Below are positions 22,604-33,606 of a DNA stretch of 64,000 nt, in pieces. The notes below the pieces were generated by a model. It worked only from the letters and a program-made list of their open reading frames with translations, was not told the DNA's origin and did no database searches. Source of the stretch: Filosporella fistucella (taxonomy: Eukaryota; Ascomycota; Leotiomycetes; Helotiales); assembly GCA_030077755.1 (NCBI GenBank), contig JAQJZZ010000005.1:558001-622000 (forward strand). Direction: 5' to 3'. How positions within the stretch are numbered: the first letter of the stretch is position 1; every line of letters begins with the position of its first letter. Made by a program: the position numbers and the translations under genes.

Positions 22604-25071
22604 GATTCTTGACCTGAACAATGAACGGAATGGCACTTCAAAGTTGAGTCGAGCTCAGATTAAATGTCGCAGACGATAAACTTCGAGGAACAATAAAGAA
22701 AGAGAAGCGACAGTGTGGAGCAGGGTGGAGTTATATTGAATTCTGGGGTACTCCATAAACTGCATGGAGGACCCAGAATACAAGCAAGCAAGCAAAATAA
22801 AATTCGGAAGAGGCAAACCCACTGGGGAAACATCGCCGACCGCATGTGATCCCGAAAGTGAAGGTAAGGATTGGCATTCTTCAGATTTTGGTATTGTCGG
22901 TGTTACTCCAAACTAGGTCGGGAGGTAGGGAGGTAGGTGGCAATTGCAACCAAGGGTACGAGATGAGATGCAGGTACTTCAGGGTAATTGTGGTGCTACT
23001 CGAGCTACTCCATCGAGTCCAATTATCTCCCTATATGGAGTAGAAAAGACTCGAAAGTTTCCTTCCGTAAACTTACTCATTCTAAATTTCTTGATTTTGA
23101 GTTTTGTCTCTGTTCAATGACATGGCGAAGTAGGCTGAGAACAAGCTGATTGCTCAGAAACATTTTCTTCGTGTTGGTAGTAGAGTAGCCAAGGTGGTGG
23201 AACGTTGAAATCAGATGTTAAAAGCAAGATAAAAGCTTGAAAGGAACAGATTATGGCCGAGGCAATACCGGGGCAAACGACGAATTGGGAAGTCGAGTGC
23301 AAAAGGGAGTTGAGGAGGTGGACCGTGGAGGTGTGAGAGGCGTGAGAGGCACTGGATGTGTCAGGGGTCCCCGCATTTGAGTTACGTTTGGACGGGCACT
23401 CCGGGATCTTCATTCGCGGTGGCCGTAAAGGGGCGCACTAGGGAAACCATCATCTGTCGAGTCTGTGCCGGTCTGCTCGCTTTCGCTCTGCTTTCATCTC
23501 CGCCACATCACCCAATTACAAATGCCATTTCAGCTTCCATGTAATGCAAGGACTCGGCAGAGTGTATCACGTGTGGCCTTGCGAGCTTCATCATCCAATC
23601 CGACTTCTCTTGCATGGGAGTCGATTGATATCAGAATATTGGCGAGAAACAATCCAGGATAAACCTATTTGGAAGGTTTCCGCAGGGTCAGGGTACGAGA
23701 GGAGATAGCTCCCGCATCAAGATCGATACCGGGAATCTCAAGATTCACGATCAAGCTGACTGAATTGAAGTCATACTTGTCTCGCAGATAAATTTAAAGG
23801 GTTTTGAAAGGAGATTCGGAATAAGTGGCCATCTCCACATCGAAAGACATACGTCAGTTCCACCACCAAATCGGAGAATATTGCTGCTGCATGTGAATGC
23901 ATCCTATTATTGTGGTCCGAAATGTTATGTTTATTCTCGGCGACAGGATTCTCTCCCCAGGAGTACTTAGCTCACACAGCACTAGGACAAGCTCCATCCT
24001 TCAAGGCAAAGGCGATTGTCTGATTCCAATCAAATGAGATCAAGAAGTACGCGATTTTCGAGATAACCGGCAGGAGCCTCAAGTGAAAGTCGAAACTCCC
24101 ATTGCGCAAATACGAGGTAAGTAGCGCCGTCAGGGTCTGCAGTAAACCAGAGTTGGATGGAAGCCCGAGCCGTTTAGTAGTAAGTAGTTGATCATCCCGA
24201 GGACTGTCTTCCACATGTTTGGCTTGACGCAAGTTGCCCGCACACTTGAGGAGTAAATGTCACATCAAGAATGGATATGAAACCGTCTTTGCAAGGTCGA
24301 TTTGTTAATGCTGGGGTTGAAGATCACTTCAATGCCCTTGATAACGAAGTATGCTCAATATCGGGGTTATCGGGTCATCCAGGTCGAGTTGCCCCGAGGG
24401 AGTTGACTGTAGCTCAATGCCACAAGCGGTGGGACAACTGCAACAGTGCGAATGTGAGTAGAAAAGTATGAAAGGGTAACTCCGTGAGTATCAATGTGTT
24501 GCACCTCCTAGGACTCTTGGCGCAAGGTGTTGAAAAACAAGATGATAGCAACCGCAAGTAGCCGTCGATGGAGATCTGGCACCGCGAGGCGCCTGCAACT
24601 TTGAGCAGTATATTGAGGCGTCGCGCATGCAAGCGGTCATTGCTGCATGTCCGGGAATATTAAATCATGATAATGTACCTTCCCATCTTTTCCAGCCTCT
24701 GCTGTGCAACTGATAATGTCGAAATGTCGAAAACCCGGAGAGAAAACCATAATTGCCGGTCCATACCATCTCATTGTAGGTTTTCAAGCCTGCAACTTGT
24801 GCTAAACGTCTGTGGTGATTGTTCAAGTTTGCAGATCCGTTGTGAACACTTTCTTGTAGGAGGAGCTGAAGCTAATTGACATGATGAACCTGGTTGTCCG
24901 GATATCCTTCTGCTTTATGAGGGCGTTGGTCAATATCTTAAGGTAGAGAGCAGGACGAGTTCCTCCTATCGGGCGGTGAGGTGTTTTTTTAGCGCCAACT
25001 GATTTTCTGCCACTCCATGGCCGAGAAATTTCAACTTCTTCAGCCTCGTGGAAAAATAATATTAACACCGC
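22604..25071. other. 2.4 kb gene-poor intergenic region
   Basis: No convincing gene on either strand. Many open frames of 60-100 codons overlap in different frames. It carries the promoters of the DUF3712 gene (leftward) and Trm1 (rightward). I looked for tRNA-like cloverleaf and T-loop motifs and did not find any. Confidence 0.5.
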
Positions 25072-27231
25072 ATGAAGATCAATTTGACGATTATCAGGCT
25101 GCTTGGTGGAAGAAATGCGCTTCCAAAATTTCAATTGAACAATTTACGCTTTCGCACATTTACTACAACAAGCGCAATGCCCAACCAATCTCTTCTCGAT
25201 ATCACGGCTACCCCAGCTGCTGATCAAAATATCCTGCACGAAGGAAAGGAATATACCACCGTGAAAGAAGGCCTGGCATATATCCTAGTACCAGCTACAG
25301 CATCTAAAGTTCCACAAACTACACCGAAAGGAGATAATAAACCTCAGAGCGTTTTCTACAATCCAATTCAGCAATTTAATCGCGATCTAAGCGTACTTGC
25401 GATCAAAGCATATGGAGAACAAGTGTTAGCGAAACACAAAGAATCTTCCGAGAGACATCATAAGAAAATCTTGGCCAAGAAAAATAAGAAGAGGAAGAGA
25501 GGTGAAGAGGGGTCAGTCGATGGGTCAGTACAAGGGGGAGGAAATGGAGAACACAAAGTAGCGACAGAGTCGAAAACTCCCACCAACACCGAACAAACCA
25601 CGCAGGTAGCGGTTGAGGATGAAGCAGCTTCAAAGCGGATCAAGACATTCAATGGCGAATCTAAACTCGACACTGATGGTAACGAGTCAATTGTTCTCGC
25701 TACGAAGCCTCTTGACGAAACGGTCGGCACCCAGGCTGAAGGTGAGGAAAAGACTGAAAAGCCTAGGAAATTCCATTTTACAATTCTGGATGCCTTATCC
25801 GCGACAGGTCTTCGTGCTTTACGATACTCCCAAGAAATACCTTTCACTACTTCGATCACTGCGAATGATTTGCTCCCGGAGGCAACGAAGTCAATTCAAC
25901 TTAATGTCAAACACAACAAGTTGGAGGAAAAAATTACAGCCGTCACTGGCAATGCTCTTACACACATGTACAGCTTGATTGGCGATGATTGCAAGGATGA
26001 GAAGGGAAAGACGAAACCAAGCAGAAAATATAACGTTATTGATCTTGATCCCTATGGAACGGCGGCACCATTCTTGGATGCAGCTGTACAATCAGTGCGG
26101 GATGATGGCGGTCTTCTATGTGTGACTTGCACAGATGCTGGAGTATGGGCTTCAAATGGCTATCCCGAGAAGTCATACTCGCTTTACGGAGGGACACCGA
26201 CAAAGGGTGAACAATCTCACGAAGGAGGATTGCGGTTGATTTTGCATGCGATCGCATCTTCAGCTGCTCGATATGGATTGGCAATTGAGCCTCTCTTGTC
26301 ACTTTCAATTGACTTTTACGCACGAGTCTTCGTTCGCATCTACAAGTCACCTGCCGATGTGAAATTCTTGGCTGGTAAAACTATGATGGTGTATAATTGC
26401 GATACAGGATGTGGGGCATGGACGACCCAGATGGTTGCAAGAAATAAATTGACCGAGAACAAGAAAGGCGATCCGCAATGGAAACATACCTTCAGTCAGG
26501 GCCCTACATCAGATGGAACCTGTGAACACTGTGGATTTAAGACCCACATTGCTGGACCGATGTATGCTGGACCAATCCAATCAGCAGAATTCATCACCAA
26601 GATTCTAAAAGATCTACCTAATGTGTCCAAGGATACATATCAAACCACTCCACGAATCGAAGGCATGCTCACAACTGCTTTACATGAGATTTTCCCTCAG
26701 CCAGAGTCGAGCTCCCCAACTGCTACTTCCAAAACCAACAAATACGACCCTGCCGCTCTCGACCCCGCACCATTTCTATTCATTCCATCAGCGCTCGCAC
26801 GTGTCGTCCACTGCATCACTCCAGTAGAGAATTCATTCCGAGGAGCATTACGCCATCTAGGTTATCAAGTAACAAGAAGCCACACCAAACCAGGAAGCAT
26901 CAAGACCGATGCACCATGGAGTGTCATCTGGGAGATCATGAGAGAATGGGTGAGGCAGAAACATCCTGTGAAAGAGTCTAGTATTAGGGAAGGAACTGCG
27001 GGACATGTGATTCTCGGCTTGAGTAAGAAGAAGCAGGAGGCCGAGGTTAAAGCTGATATGGATGAGAAGAAAGAAGGAAACGATACCAGTGCCGAGAAGA
27101 AAATCGAGGTTGTTTTTGATGATAAGTTGGGTGCTGAGAAGGACACGAAGAAGATTGTCCGATATCAGATTAATCCGAGGGAGAACTGGGGACCGATGGC
27201 GCGTGCTAAGGGTCCCGTGCAGGAGGAATGA
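25072..27231 (+). CDS. TRM1: tRNA (guanine26-N2)-dimethyltransferase Trm1
   Basis: A single-exon gene of 719 residues. Trm1 makes N2,N2-dimethylguanosine at position 26 of nuclear and mitochondrial tRNAs using S-adenosylmethionine. Visible family features are the SAM motif DALSATGLRALRY near 239-251, the motif IV region DLDPYGTAAPFLDAAVQSV near 324, YPEKSYSLYGG, and the zinc motif CDTGCGAW (about 442) with CEHCG (about 484). Residues 120-215 are a low-complexity Lys/Glu-rich insert including KNKKRKRGEE, probably a nuclear signal. The first 35 residues have Arg and Lys but no acid and look like a mitochondrial targeting peptide; a second in-frame ATG at 25177 starts MPNQSLLD, which would give the nuclear form. 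The C-terminal 50 residues are charged. Confidence 0.95.
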   Translation: MKINLTIIRLLGGRNALPKFQLNNLRFRTFTTTSAMPNQSLLDITATPAADQNILHEGKEYTTVKEGLAYILVPATASKVPQTTPKGDNKPQSVFYNPIQQFNRDLSVLAIKAYGEQVLAKHKESSERHHKKILAKKNKKRKRGEEGSVDGSVQGGGNGEHKVATESKTPTNTEQTTQVAVEDEAASKRIKTFNGESKLDTDGNESIVLATKPLDETVGTQAEGEEKTEKPRKFHFTILDALSATGLRALRYSQEIPFTTSITANDLLPEATKSIQLNVKHNKLEEKITAVTGNALTHMYSLIGDDCKDEKGKTKPSRKYNVIDLDPYGTAAPFLDAAVQSVRDDGGLLCVTCTDAGVWASNGYPEKSYSLYGGTPTKGEQSHEGGLRLILHAIASSAARYGLAIEPLLSLSIDFYARVFVRIYKSPADVKFLAGKTMMVYNCDTGCGAWTTQMVARNKLTENKKGDPQWKHTFSQGPTSDGTCEHCGFKTHIAGPMYAGPIQSAEFITKILKDLPNVSKDTYQTTPRIEGMLTTALHEIFPQPESSSPTATSKTNKYDPAALDPAPFLFIPSALARVVHCITPVENSFRGALRHLGYQVTRSHTKPGSIKTDAPWSVIWEIMREWVRQKHPVKESSIREGTAGHVILGLSKKKQEAEVKADMDEKKEGNDTSAEKKIEVVFDDKLGAEKDTKKIVRYQINPRENWGPMARAKGPVQEE

Positions 27232-28276
27232 GGGATTTAAACTCTCTATCCCGCATAGGAATTCTAGCATATGGCTTCATAGTGAAATGTCTTTCGGAAA
27301 GAGGAGCACACAGGCGAAGGAATCTCATTCAGACCAAAGGGAGACAAAGTCAACATACCAGGTTTTCGAAATCGAAAAACAATTTTCTTACAGAAGATTA
27401 ACCTTGCTTGTGAGGCGCAGAATGGAATTGCTATGCTGTATCTGATTGAGGGTAGCAGGAACATGCTGAGGAAGGGTATACACTTACTAATTCAGCCATG
27501 ACATCGTAATTATATTCTCTGCTTGCAAGCCCACCTCAAAGCACTCAGCTATATATTGCCTTGCATATTCGAAAACTCGGAACACTTGCAATCGCGCTGC
27601 AAGCATGCATCTAGTCCTTGTCAGTAAACTTGTATGAGTGAATGCTTGATGAGGTAGATTCAGCTCGGAAGAAATATAGGCTCGTGAGGGGACGATAGAA
27701 GCAGTTGCGAGGTTCAAGTGTAAAGAAGCGGAAAGTCATGAGAGAGAATACGTTGCAAGAAGTACTGAGCAGTGATTATACAATAAGAAGGGAACGAGCC
27801 ATCTACTTAAATATTGTAGCAAGATGACATGGCTCTGAGGCTGAGTTTCAATACTAATTCATTACTGGGAGGTTTAGAGAGCAAGGGTGTGCGCTTAATG
27901 TAGTACTTACATTAGCGCCTCAAAATATCAGTCTAAGTTCAATAGAAACAGAATGCCTTAAAAGGTGAAGTGCATTCAAAATGACGTAAAATGCTCACAG
28001 GTTCCTCAAATTCTATTTTGAAACCCAATTTTGTCATTTCAGGTCGTGTTGTCGCAGTATAGAAGTTCGGTTTGTATTCCAAGGTTCGCTATTTTTGGCA
28101 AGCTTGGCTATTCTCACACCCCCTTGCTGCCTAATCCCCTCGTGCCCCATGATATAACCCCTCCATCAACATCAACTTCAACACATTACACTGATACTTA
28201 TTCTACAAATTACACAATCGGTTTGTATCTCCACTTCATAGACTTTCACCAAGACAATTCGACTTGCACAAGCAAA
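27232..28276. other. Intergenic, no gene seen
   Basis: About 1 kb between two plus-strand genes with no supported coding frame. The final 150 bases are CA- and CT-rich, a likely promoter and leader for the gene at 28277. Confidence 0.5.
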
Positions 28277-28920
28277 ATGACAGACACTGGTGCGGCGACA
28301 ACGACGGCTACCGTGGAGTCTATTCTCACAAACAGCTGGTGGAGATGGGGTTGTTCTACTGGAAATGCTATTCAATTTTTCCCCAATGGAGAAGGAGAGG
28401 TAATTTCCCACCATCCAAACCTTTTCGAACACATCCACTGACCTTTTCCCCCCCCTAGCTTTTAGCCGGTTACGATCAAACCTATTTCCTCTTCAACAAA
28501 TTCACCTGGAAACCCTGTACTGAGAAAGACATCTTAGCACTCAAACAAACCGTACCTTCCACCGGCACCGACTTTGAATTTCCCAGTGTCGAAATCGAGT
28601 TTGCGATGAATAACGACCGAGTCAAGGGTTTTGAGACCTGGCTCAACAGTATCAACACCGCCGCCTTCCATCCCAAAAAATGCACTCTGACTCTCAAACG
28701 AGGCACCTTCCCAGTTCTAGGTCAGGATTGCACTGATCTGTGTTCATGGTACTCTGAACATCTCCATATGGATCCGTCTCCGTATCCGGCCAACGAAGCG
28801 TGGGAGGACAGAGATATTGCGGATGGGTTGAAACCTTTTGAGAGGAAAGACTTTTATCGGACTGAGGTGGAGGGAGATGAGTATTGGGATCCAGAGACGG
28901 GGAGGACGAGAGCGAGTTGA
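28277..28920 (+). CDS. Conserved fungal protein, function unknown
   Basis: Exons 28277-28399 and 28459-28920 encode 194 residues. Intron 1 has a run of nine C immediately before its acceptor CTAG. The protein starts MTDTGAATTTATVESILTNS, followed by a Trp-rich motif WWRWGCSTGNAIQFFPNGEGE, with no signal peptide or membrane segment. The middle (EIEFAMNNDRVKGFETWLNS, KKCTLTLKRGTFPV) alternates charged and hydrophobic residues like a small beta-sheet fold, and the C-terminus is acidic. I do not recognise a named family, although the WxWGxSTGNxIxFxPxG start seems to be shared by hypothetical proteins of related fungi. It is intact and spliced in phase, so I take it as real. Confidence 0.7.
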
Positions 28921-30144
28921 AAAAGTATTATGATGATATGGGGAAGAAGCCGGAGGAGAGGGGGGAATAGGTAATTACTTGGCTTGGAGGCAACAAGGAG
29001 ATACAGAAATCTTTGAATAGATCCTTTCGCGATGCTTTTTAATTTCTTGTTGTAATTCTTGTGATTTACTGTTGTTGAATTCTGGCACGTGAAATCTGTC
29101 CTAACAACTTATAATTACATTCTACTAGTGACCTTTTTTTTTCCTCCTGCAACCTCCAAAAAGGCTTTCCGCTGTGTTGTTCTTCATTCCATTCTGCATC
29201 TTCATTATTAACTGCATGTCCAAGACTGGTTCCATCCAAAATACCATCCAAAATAGGAAAGAGTTTCATTACAGGGAGTTGGCCGTGGCTGTTCTAGTTT
29301 AGGGATTTTTCGGGTGTGGCACAGCGATCTGAATCGGGAACAGGCTCCTTCCGCCACGATTTGGGGGCCATGCCGTCGCTAAAATCCTGGGATAGCTAAT
29401 AATAGGCTGGTTAGCTTCAACAGGCTTGCAAAAGTCATCTTATTACTGGCGAAAGTCAGACCTTCACTTTTCCCTTTTTTTAACCTAATGCAAGGGCAAT
29501 TTCATGAACCTCCATGACTGGGGCTCCTATCAATTGATGAAAGGCGAATGATGTCGCTCTTCCTTCTCCCGCAATTTGCCGCTCCGCTGCCTGTGTGACA
29601 TTTGGAAACCTACCCCACATTTTGATGACTACCCGCATTACCATACCTTCTAGTGCTATGTCAGCCACTTCCTTCATGTACAAGATGTACACTTGCTTCA
29701 AATAACTTCTATTCTTACAATACCAGCCAAGAAGCAGAAAATACACAGTAGTAATGATTGAAGTAATCATACCAGGTTTGCTTTACCATCGAGCAGCGCC
29801 GGTCGCTGCTGTGCTACCTACAGGCATCAAAGGCTTTGGAAATAGAGATTTCCTGGAGTAAGCTTTCAGTCACGAATCCAACTTACGGATCAGAATAGCT
29901 ATGCCATGGAGGCTTTACTGTACAATCCACATGGACATTTGAGTGATCAATTGGAGTTGAATCTGTATATATAGAGGCTTCATCATTGACTTTTCAATTC
30001 TTCTCCATCATCAATCAACACACTCTTCAAACAACAACCTTCTTCAGATCTTCATCTTCAGACCTCAAGTCATCTTCATATCATTTCAAAGCTTCTTCAC
30101 CTTCTCCATATCCTTCAAAACTCCAGCAACAGCCTACCGCCAAC
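28921..30144. other. Intergenic, promoter of the secreted protein
   Basis: 1.2 kb without a supported gene. A 96-codon minus-strand open frame at 29480-29770 has a hydrophobic start but no recognisable family and was not accepted. The right end contains a TATA-like element and a CA/CT-rich leader. Confidence 0.45.
29966..29974 (+). promoter_or_regulatory. TATA-like element
   Basis: TATATATAG lies 171 bases upstream of the ATG of the secreted protein gene and is followed by a long C/T- and CA-rich leader with no ATG until 30145. This spacing suits a core promoter with a leader of about 130-150 bases. Confidence 0.45.
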
Positions 30145-30905
30145 ATGCATTTCAATGCTATCTCTCTCTTGACTGTAGCATTGGCTACCTATGCTGCTGC
30201 TGCTCCAACCAGCCTTGCAAAGCGGGCTCGCATGGTCATTGGCTATCGGACTATGAACAATGTAACAATTCTCATATTTTCGAACGATCTACAATTCGCT
30301 AACATAAATCTCAGGCTGAAGCAGCTGCAACCAACGACAAAGGCACTCTTGTTCCAACAAGGTATACAGGCTTCTTCATCATTGCTCAATTGGGAAAGGG
30401 CAAATACTTGACTCCTGGTCCTGGAGATTGGCAAGGAGAGAGCGGCAGCAAGTGAGTCTTTGAGCACCAAACATATCAATTCCTAGACTAACATCGAATC
30501 AGCTACTGCGTTATCTGGGCCGATTCTGACAAATTCCACGCTGCAAAGAAACTCTGGGTCCCGATCGGATCCGGGCAAGTAACTAGCGACAAGTCCATCA
30601 CGGACTTTGTGGACAGCAAAACAGGCGGCAATCCTCCCGCCGATCACGTTCTGCGATTCGCGCCCATCTCCAAGAACCCGGGCTTGTATCAGATGCTTAT
30701 CCCTCACGCTATGTTGAGAGAGGGCGGTGACGACTCTCTCGGACTTGAGGCCCAGTGCTTCAGCAGCTTGGATGCTCTGAAAGCTGTTGAGAGCGGTGTC
30801 GTCGATTATTGGTCTCTTGGTATTCAAGATGCGCCACCTTCCGGATCTGGTCCTGCTCACCCAAATCAACCACCACCACCACCAGGACCACCAGGACCAA
30901 ACTAG
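30145..30905 (+). CDS. Small secreted protein, unknown function
   Basis: Exons 30145-30261, 30315-30451 and 30503-30905 encode 218 residues. A signal peptide is clear (MHFNAISLLTVALATYAAAA, cut near residue 20), with a Lys-Arg site at 26-27 that suggests propeptide processing. The mature part begins RMVIGYRTMNNAEAAATN, followed by LGKGKYLTPGPGDW, NYCVIWADS and a later Cys. I recall secreted fungal proteins with the same GYRT..(A/E)A start and an Y.CV middle; none has a function known to me. The initial YRT followed by a later 'G-x-Y-L-T' recalls the ADP-ribosyltransferase fold, but the catalytic Glu motif was not identified. The C-terminus is a short proline run (PPPPPGPPGPN). It could be an apoplastic or effector-like protein. 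Confidence 0.75.
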
Positions 30906-31455
30906 ATGCACTTAACTGGCAAGCTTTCACAGTCTGGGGCATGGAGTTGGCAGCATAGGGGGTTCTGAAAAGGGGTTTCTTTTGTCTTTTGTTGTGCCTT
31001 GTTTTGGATTTACTGCATTGGTAGGATGGCGGGGTTTGACTTTTGCATTGTGGTATTTTTTAGAAAGTTTTGTTTGAATTTGAATTTTGTACTGGTGTTA
31101 GCATAAATAAACGATCGTTTTGCATTTAAAATGGTTTTCAGTAGTGAAAGTGTGGTTTTCAAGCTTACTAGCATCACACGAGACTTGACACTATTGGATT
31201 TCGAAGTCTTGAGCATTGGCTCACGTCTATTTGAGTCTAGACAAGCTATCTTCCATAACCCAGTTAACAAAGTACATTTTTGAGTAAGGAGTGTCCTCAA
31301 ATTTGAGATGTGATCTCGATCAAGAGCAGTACCGGACTGTGTATAAGGTGTTTCCGTATATTCAGAACTCAAGACAAAGAAAGAGACAACCCCTTTTCTC
31401 GGCACATCATGCATTCCCTGATCCTGATGCTTCGATAAAATCTCCCAAGATAAGA
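30906..31455. other. Convergent 3' ends, no gene
   Basis: 550 bases between the ends of two converging genes. Open frames on the minus strand (31010-31459) are AT-driven and unlike any protein family. It likely contains both polyadenylation regions. Confidence 0.45.
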
Positions 31456-32217
31456 TCAATAACTGATCCCATCAGCATCGATGACCTCGATCTCCCTTGC
31501 TGTACACCTTTCATGCTTAATTATCTTAGGGAACCTAGCTCTGTGGCGGCCAGCAAGAGCTCGAAGGCTAACTTTCTCTCCCTCATCAACTAATCCCACT
31601 GTCTGTCCGCTCCCAGAATCATCACTTTCCCACAGTAATTGAATAATCTTTAGACCTCCGAGAGAAGAGAGACAATCCATTATCCCAGTTCCTTCTCTCG
31701 GCAATTCCGGCCACTCAGACTCAAGCACCAGCGCCTGCTCAAAAGTATTAAGCTCCGCTTGATGATAACGACGCAACATAGGCAAATATTCAGCACAATC
31801 ATCCGCAACATCCACACTAAAAAAGAGGACATCACGCCTTGGAGAGTAATAGAAATTGCCAGCCAGGGATTTCATGACTTGATACCGACGCAAGGTGTGC
31901 GTTCGAGACTGGTGGCAGACTTGGAGCGCGATTGGGTCCGGACAGTTCTCTACAGGGTCGTCTTCTACGATCCTGATTAGATCTTTCTTGAGCATTGTGG
32001 AGACAGTCCCCGCGATGCGAAGATTCACGACTTCGTATGGCTCTCCTGTTTCTTCATCGCCTTCTGGGATGTTGGGGTTGTCAAATGTTGCTGCTTCGAT
32101 CAATCTTGGCTCCGGCCATGTGTATTCCCATATTATGAGGCGGATCTCATTTACCAGCTTGGGAAATAAGTGGAATGAGTCCAATACTGGGAGTTGTTGT
32201 TGAATTTGGACGGCCAT
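31456..32217 (-). CDS. 2EXR-domain protein
   Basis: A single-exon gene of 253 residues. The N-terminus reads FHLFPKLVNEIRLIIWEYTW followed by PEPRLIE (about 15-41), the hallmark of the fungal 2EXR domain, an F-box-like helix pair ending in a strand. Next come ALQVCHQSRTHTLRRYQVM (about 98-116), a standard second block, and YYSPRRDVLFFS. These proteins are very abundant in Leotiomycetes and other Pezizomycotina; no biochemical role is established, though an F-box-like adaptor function is often guessed. The start and stop are unambiguous, with no intron needed. Confidence 0.85.
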   Translation of the reverse strand: MAVQIQQQLPVLDSFHLFPKLVNEIRLIIWEYTWPEPRLIEAATFDNPNIPEGDEETGEPYEVVNLRIAGTVSTMLKKDLIRIVEDDPVENCPDPIALQVCHQSRTHTLRRYQVMKSLAGNFYYSPRRDVLFFSVDVADDCAEYLPMLRRYHQAELNTFEQALVLESEWPELPREGTGIMDCLSSLGGLKIIQLLWESDDSGSGQTVGLVDEGEKVSLRALAGRHRARFPKIIKHERCTAREIEVIDADGISY

Positions 32218-33606
32218 GTTCTGCTACGTTTGTGAGTATGGGCCAATTGGAGAAGCTTGGAAATAATCCTAACCGATTTTTCTAGATGCAAATATCTATC
32301 AGTGCGAACTTTCTGTGCACATTCAAAATCTCATTTAAAGTGCTGCGGTGAAGTTTTAAAGCGGAGAGATGATGATGGTGATGATGAACAGGAAACCACT
32401 CTTCAACTTGATTCTCGGAGAAGATACCAAGCTTGCGGGGGTAGTGTTGGTTGGTAAAAGCTACCCATTCACAGATGTAGCACAAGCGCCGGCATGTGAC
32501 CCAACTCTATCCACAATACCCTTCCAATCAAGTTCCCGAATGCGACCGAAATTCTTCGATGGGGCAGCCAATAGTCATAGAGAGTCTGTAGGAGTAACCA
32601 AGGTGAAATACGAGAGTTGATTGGTCCCGGGCTTCGAGAAAAGAAACGATATTCAGGAGGGTGGAAGAGAGGAGCGAGCTGGATGGGGAAATTAAAAGTA
32701 CGATGATGATTTATGAATTGACTATCGAGGCATCATCCCTGATCTGCTGTAGCAAGCTTCAGCTTAGTATGAATTCTCCTTGGGTAAGTATAATTATGTA
32801 CAATTGCAGTTTGCTCTCATTTTCACTGCTACTTCTCTTATTCCCTCACCATCGCGAATTGCCTTAGCAGACAGTATATTCCAAAGTTATTACACACTCA
32901 AGTCAGGGCGGACTCAATGTTTATAACACTACTCAGCCCTCTTTGACCATAATTTCTAAAGGAGAAACGTTGCCGAGCGTTGAAGATATACCTCCTTTCA
33001 AAACACACAACTTTCCTCTTAAAAGGAATGTTCATCCACGATATCAATGGACACACACGACGAATCTTTGAATCTTATTGCTATATAGTACTTTTATCTT
33101 TAAATAAAATGTGTCATTTATCACTTGCTAGGAATTTATCTCTTTTAAGTAATGAACTCTGTAAAAATGATGAATACACGTGTAAAGAAATCGATTCAAG
33201 CACAAATTGTGACAATAACGATTTATTCACAACCATACGCTCAAGTCAGCTTGTCAAGAGTAACTCAACATGCAAAAAACGAGAATGGACCAATGCATGT
33301 CTGAACATCCCGAACCGCTGCACTTGGGTGACGACAACCGCAGCGAACAATTGTCTGGTACTGCTTCACTAGAAGATTCCTCACAGAAGGCTCCAACTCG
33401 AAATTCAATTGCAATACCAGCTGCAGGGACTATCTCGGCTTCTATACCTGCTCACATCACATCACCGATCATTATTCTCACCCAACCAGATTCCATGGCA
33501 AAAGAATGTCCATCACAATCTACGATGACCAGTAAAGGGGAATCAGCAAGACTGTATTCACTCCTTCACGCGTGAACATCGAAACTGTTCGATTTTGGGG
33601 AGATGA
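32218..33606. other. AT-richer intergenic region, no gene seen
   Basis: 1.4 kb with no acceptable gene. Frames at 32980-33372 and 33270-33575 open by chance in biased sequence. A 5' exon of the neighbouring kinase-like pseudogene may lie in its right part, but I could not connect one. Confidence 0.4.

Noticed and set aside
29480..29770. 96-codon minus-strand frame with hydrophobic N-terminus
   Set aside because: No recognisable family, odd composition and no splice partner; similar frames occur by chance in every intergenic region here.
33270..33575. 101-codon plus-strand frame as first exon of the kinase-like gene
   Set aside because: No donor/acceptor pair joins it to the P-loop frame in phase, and the sequence does not resemble NRK N-termini.
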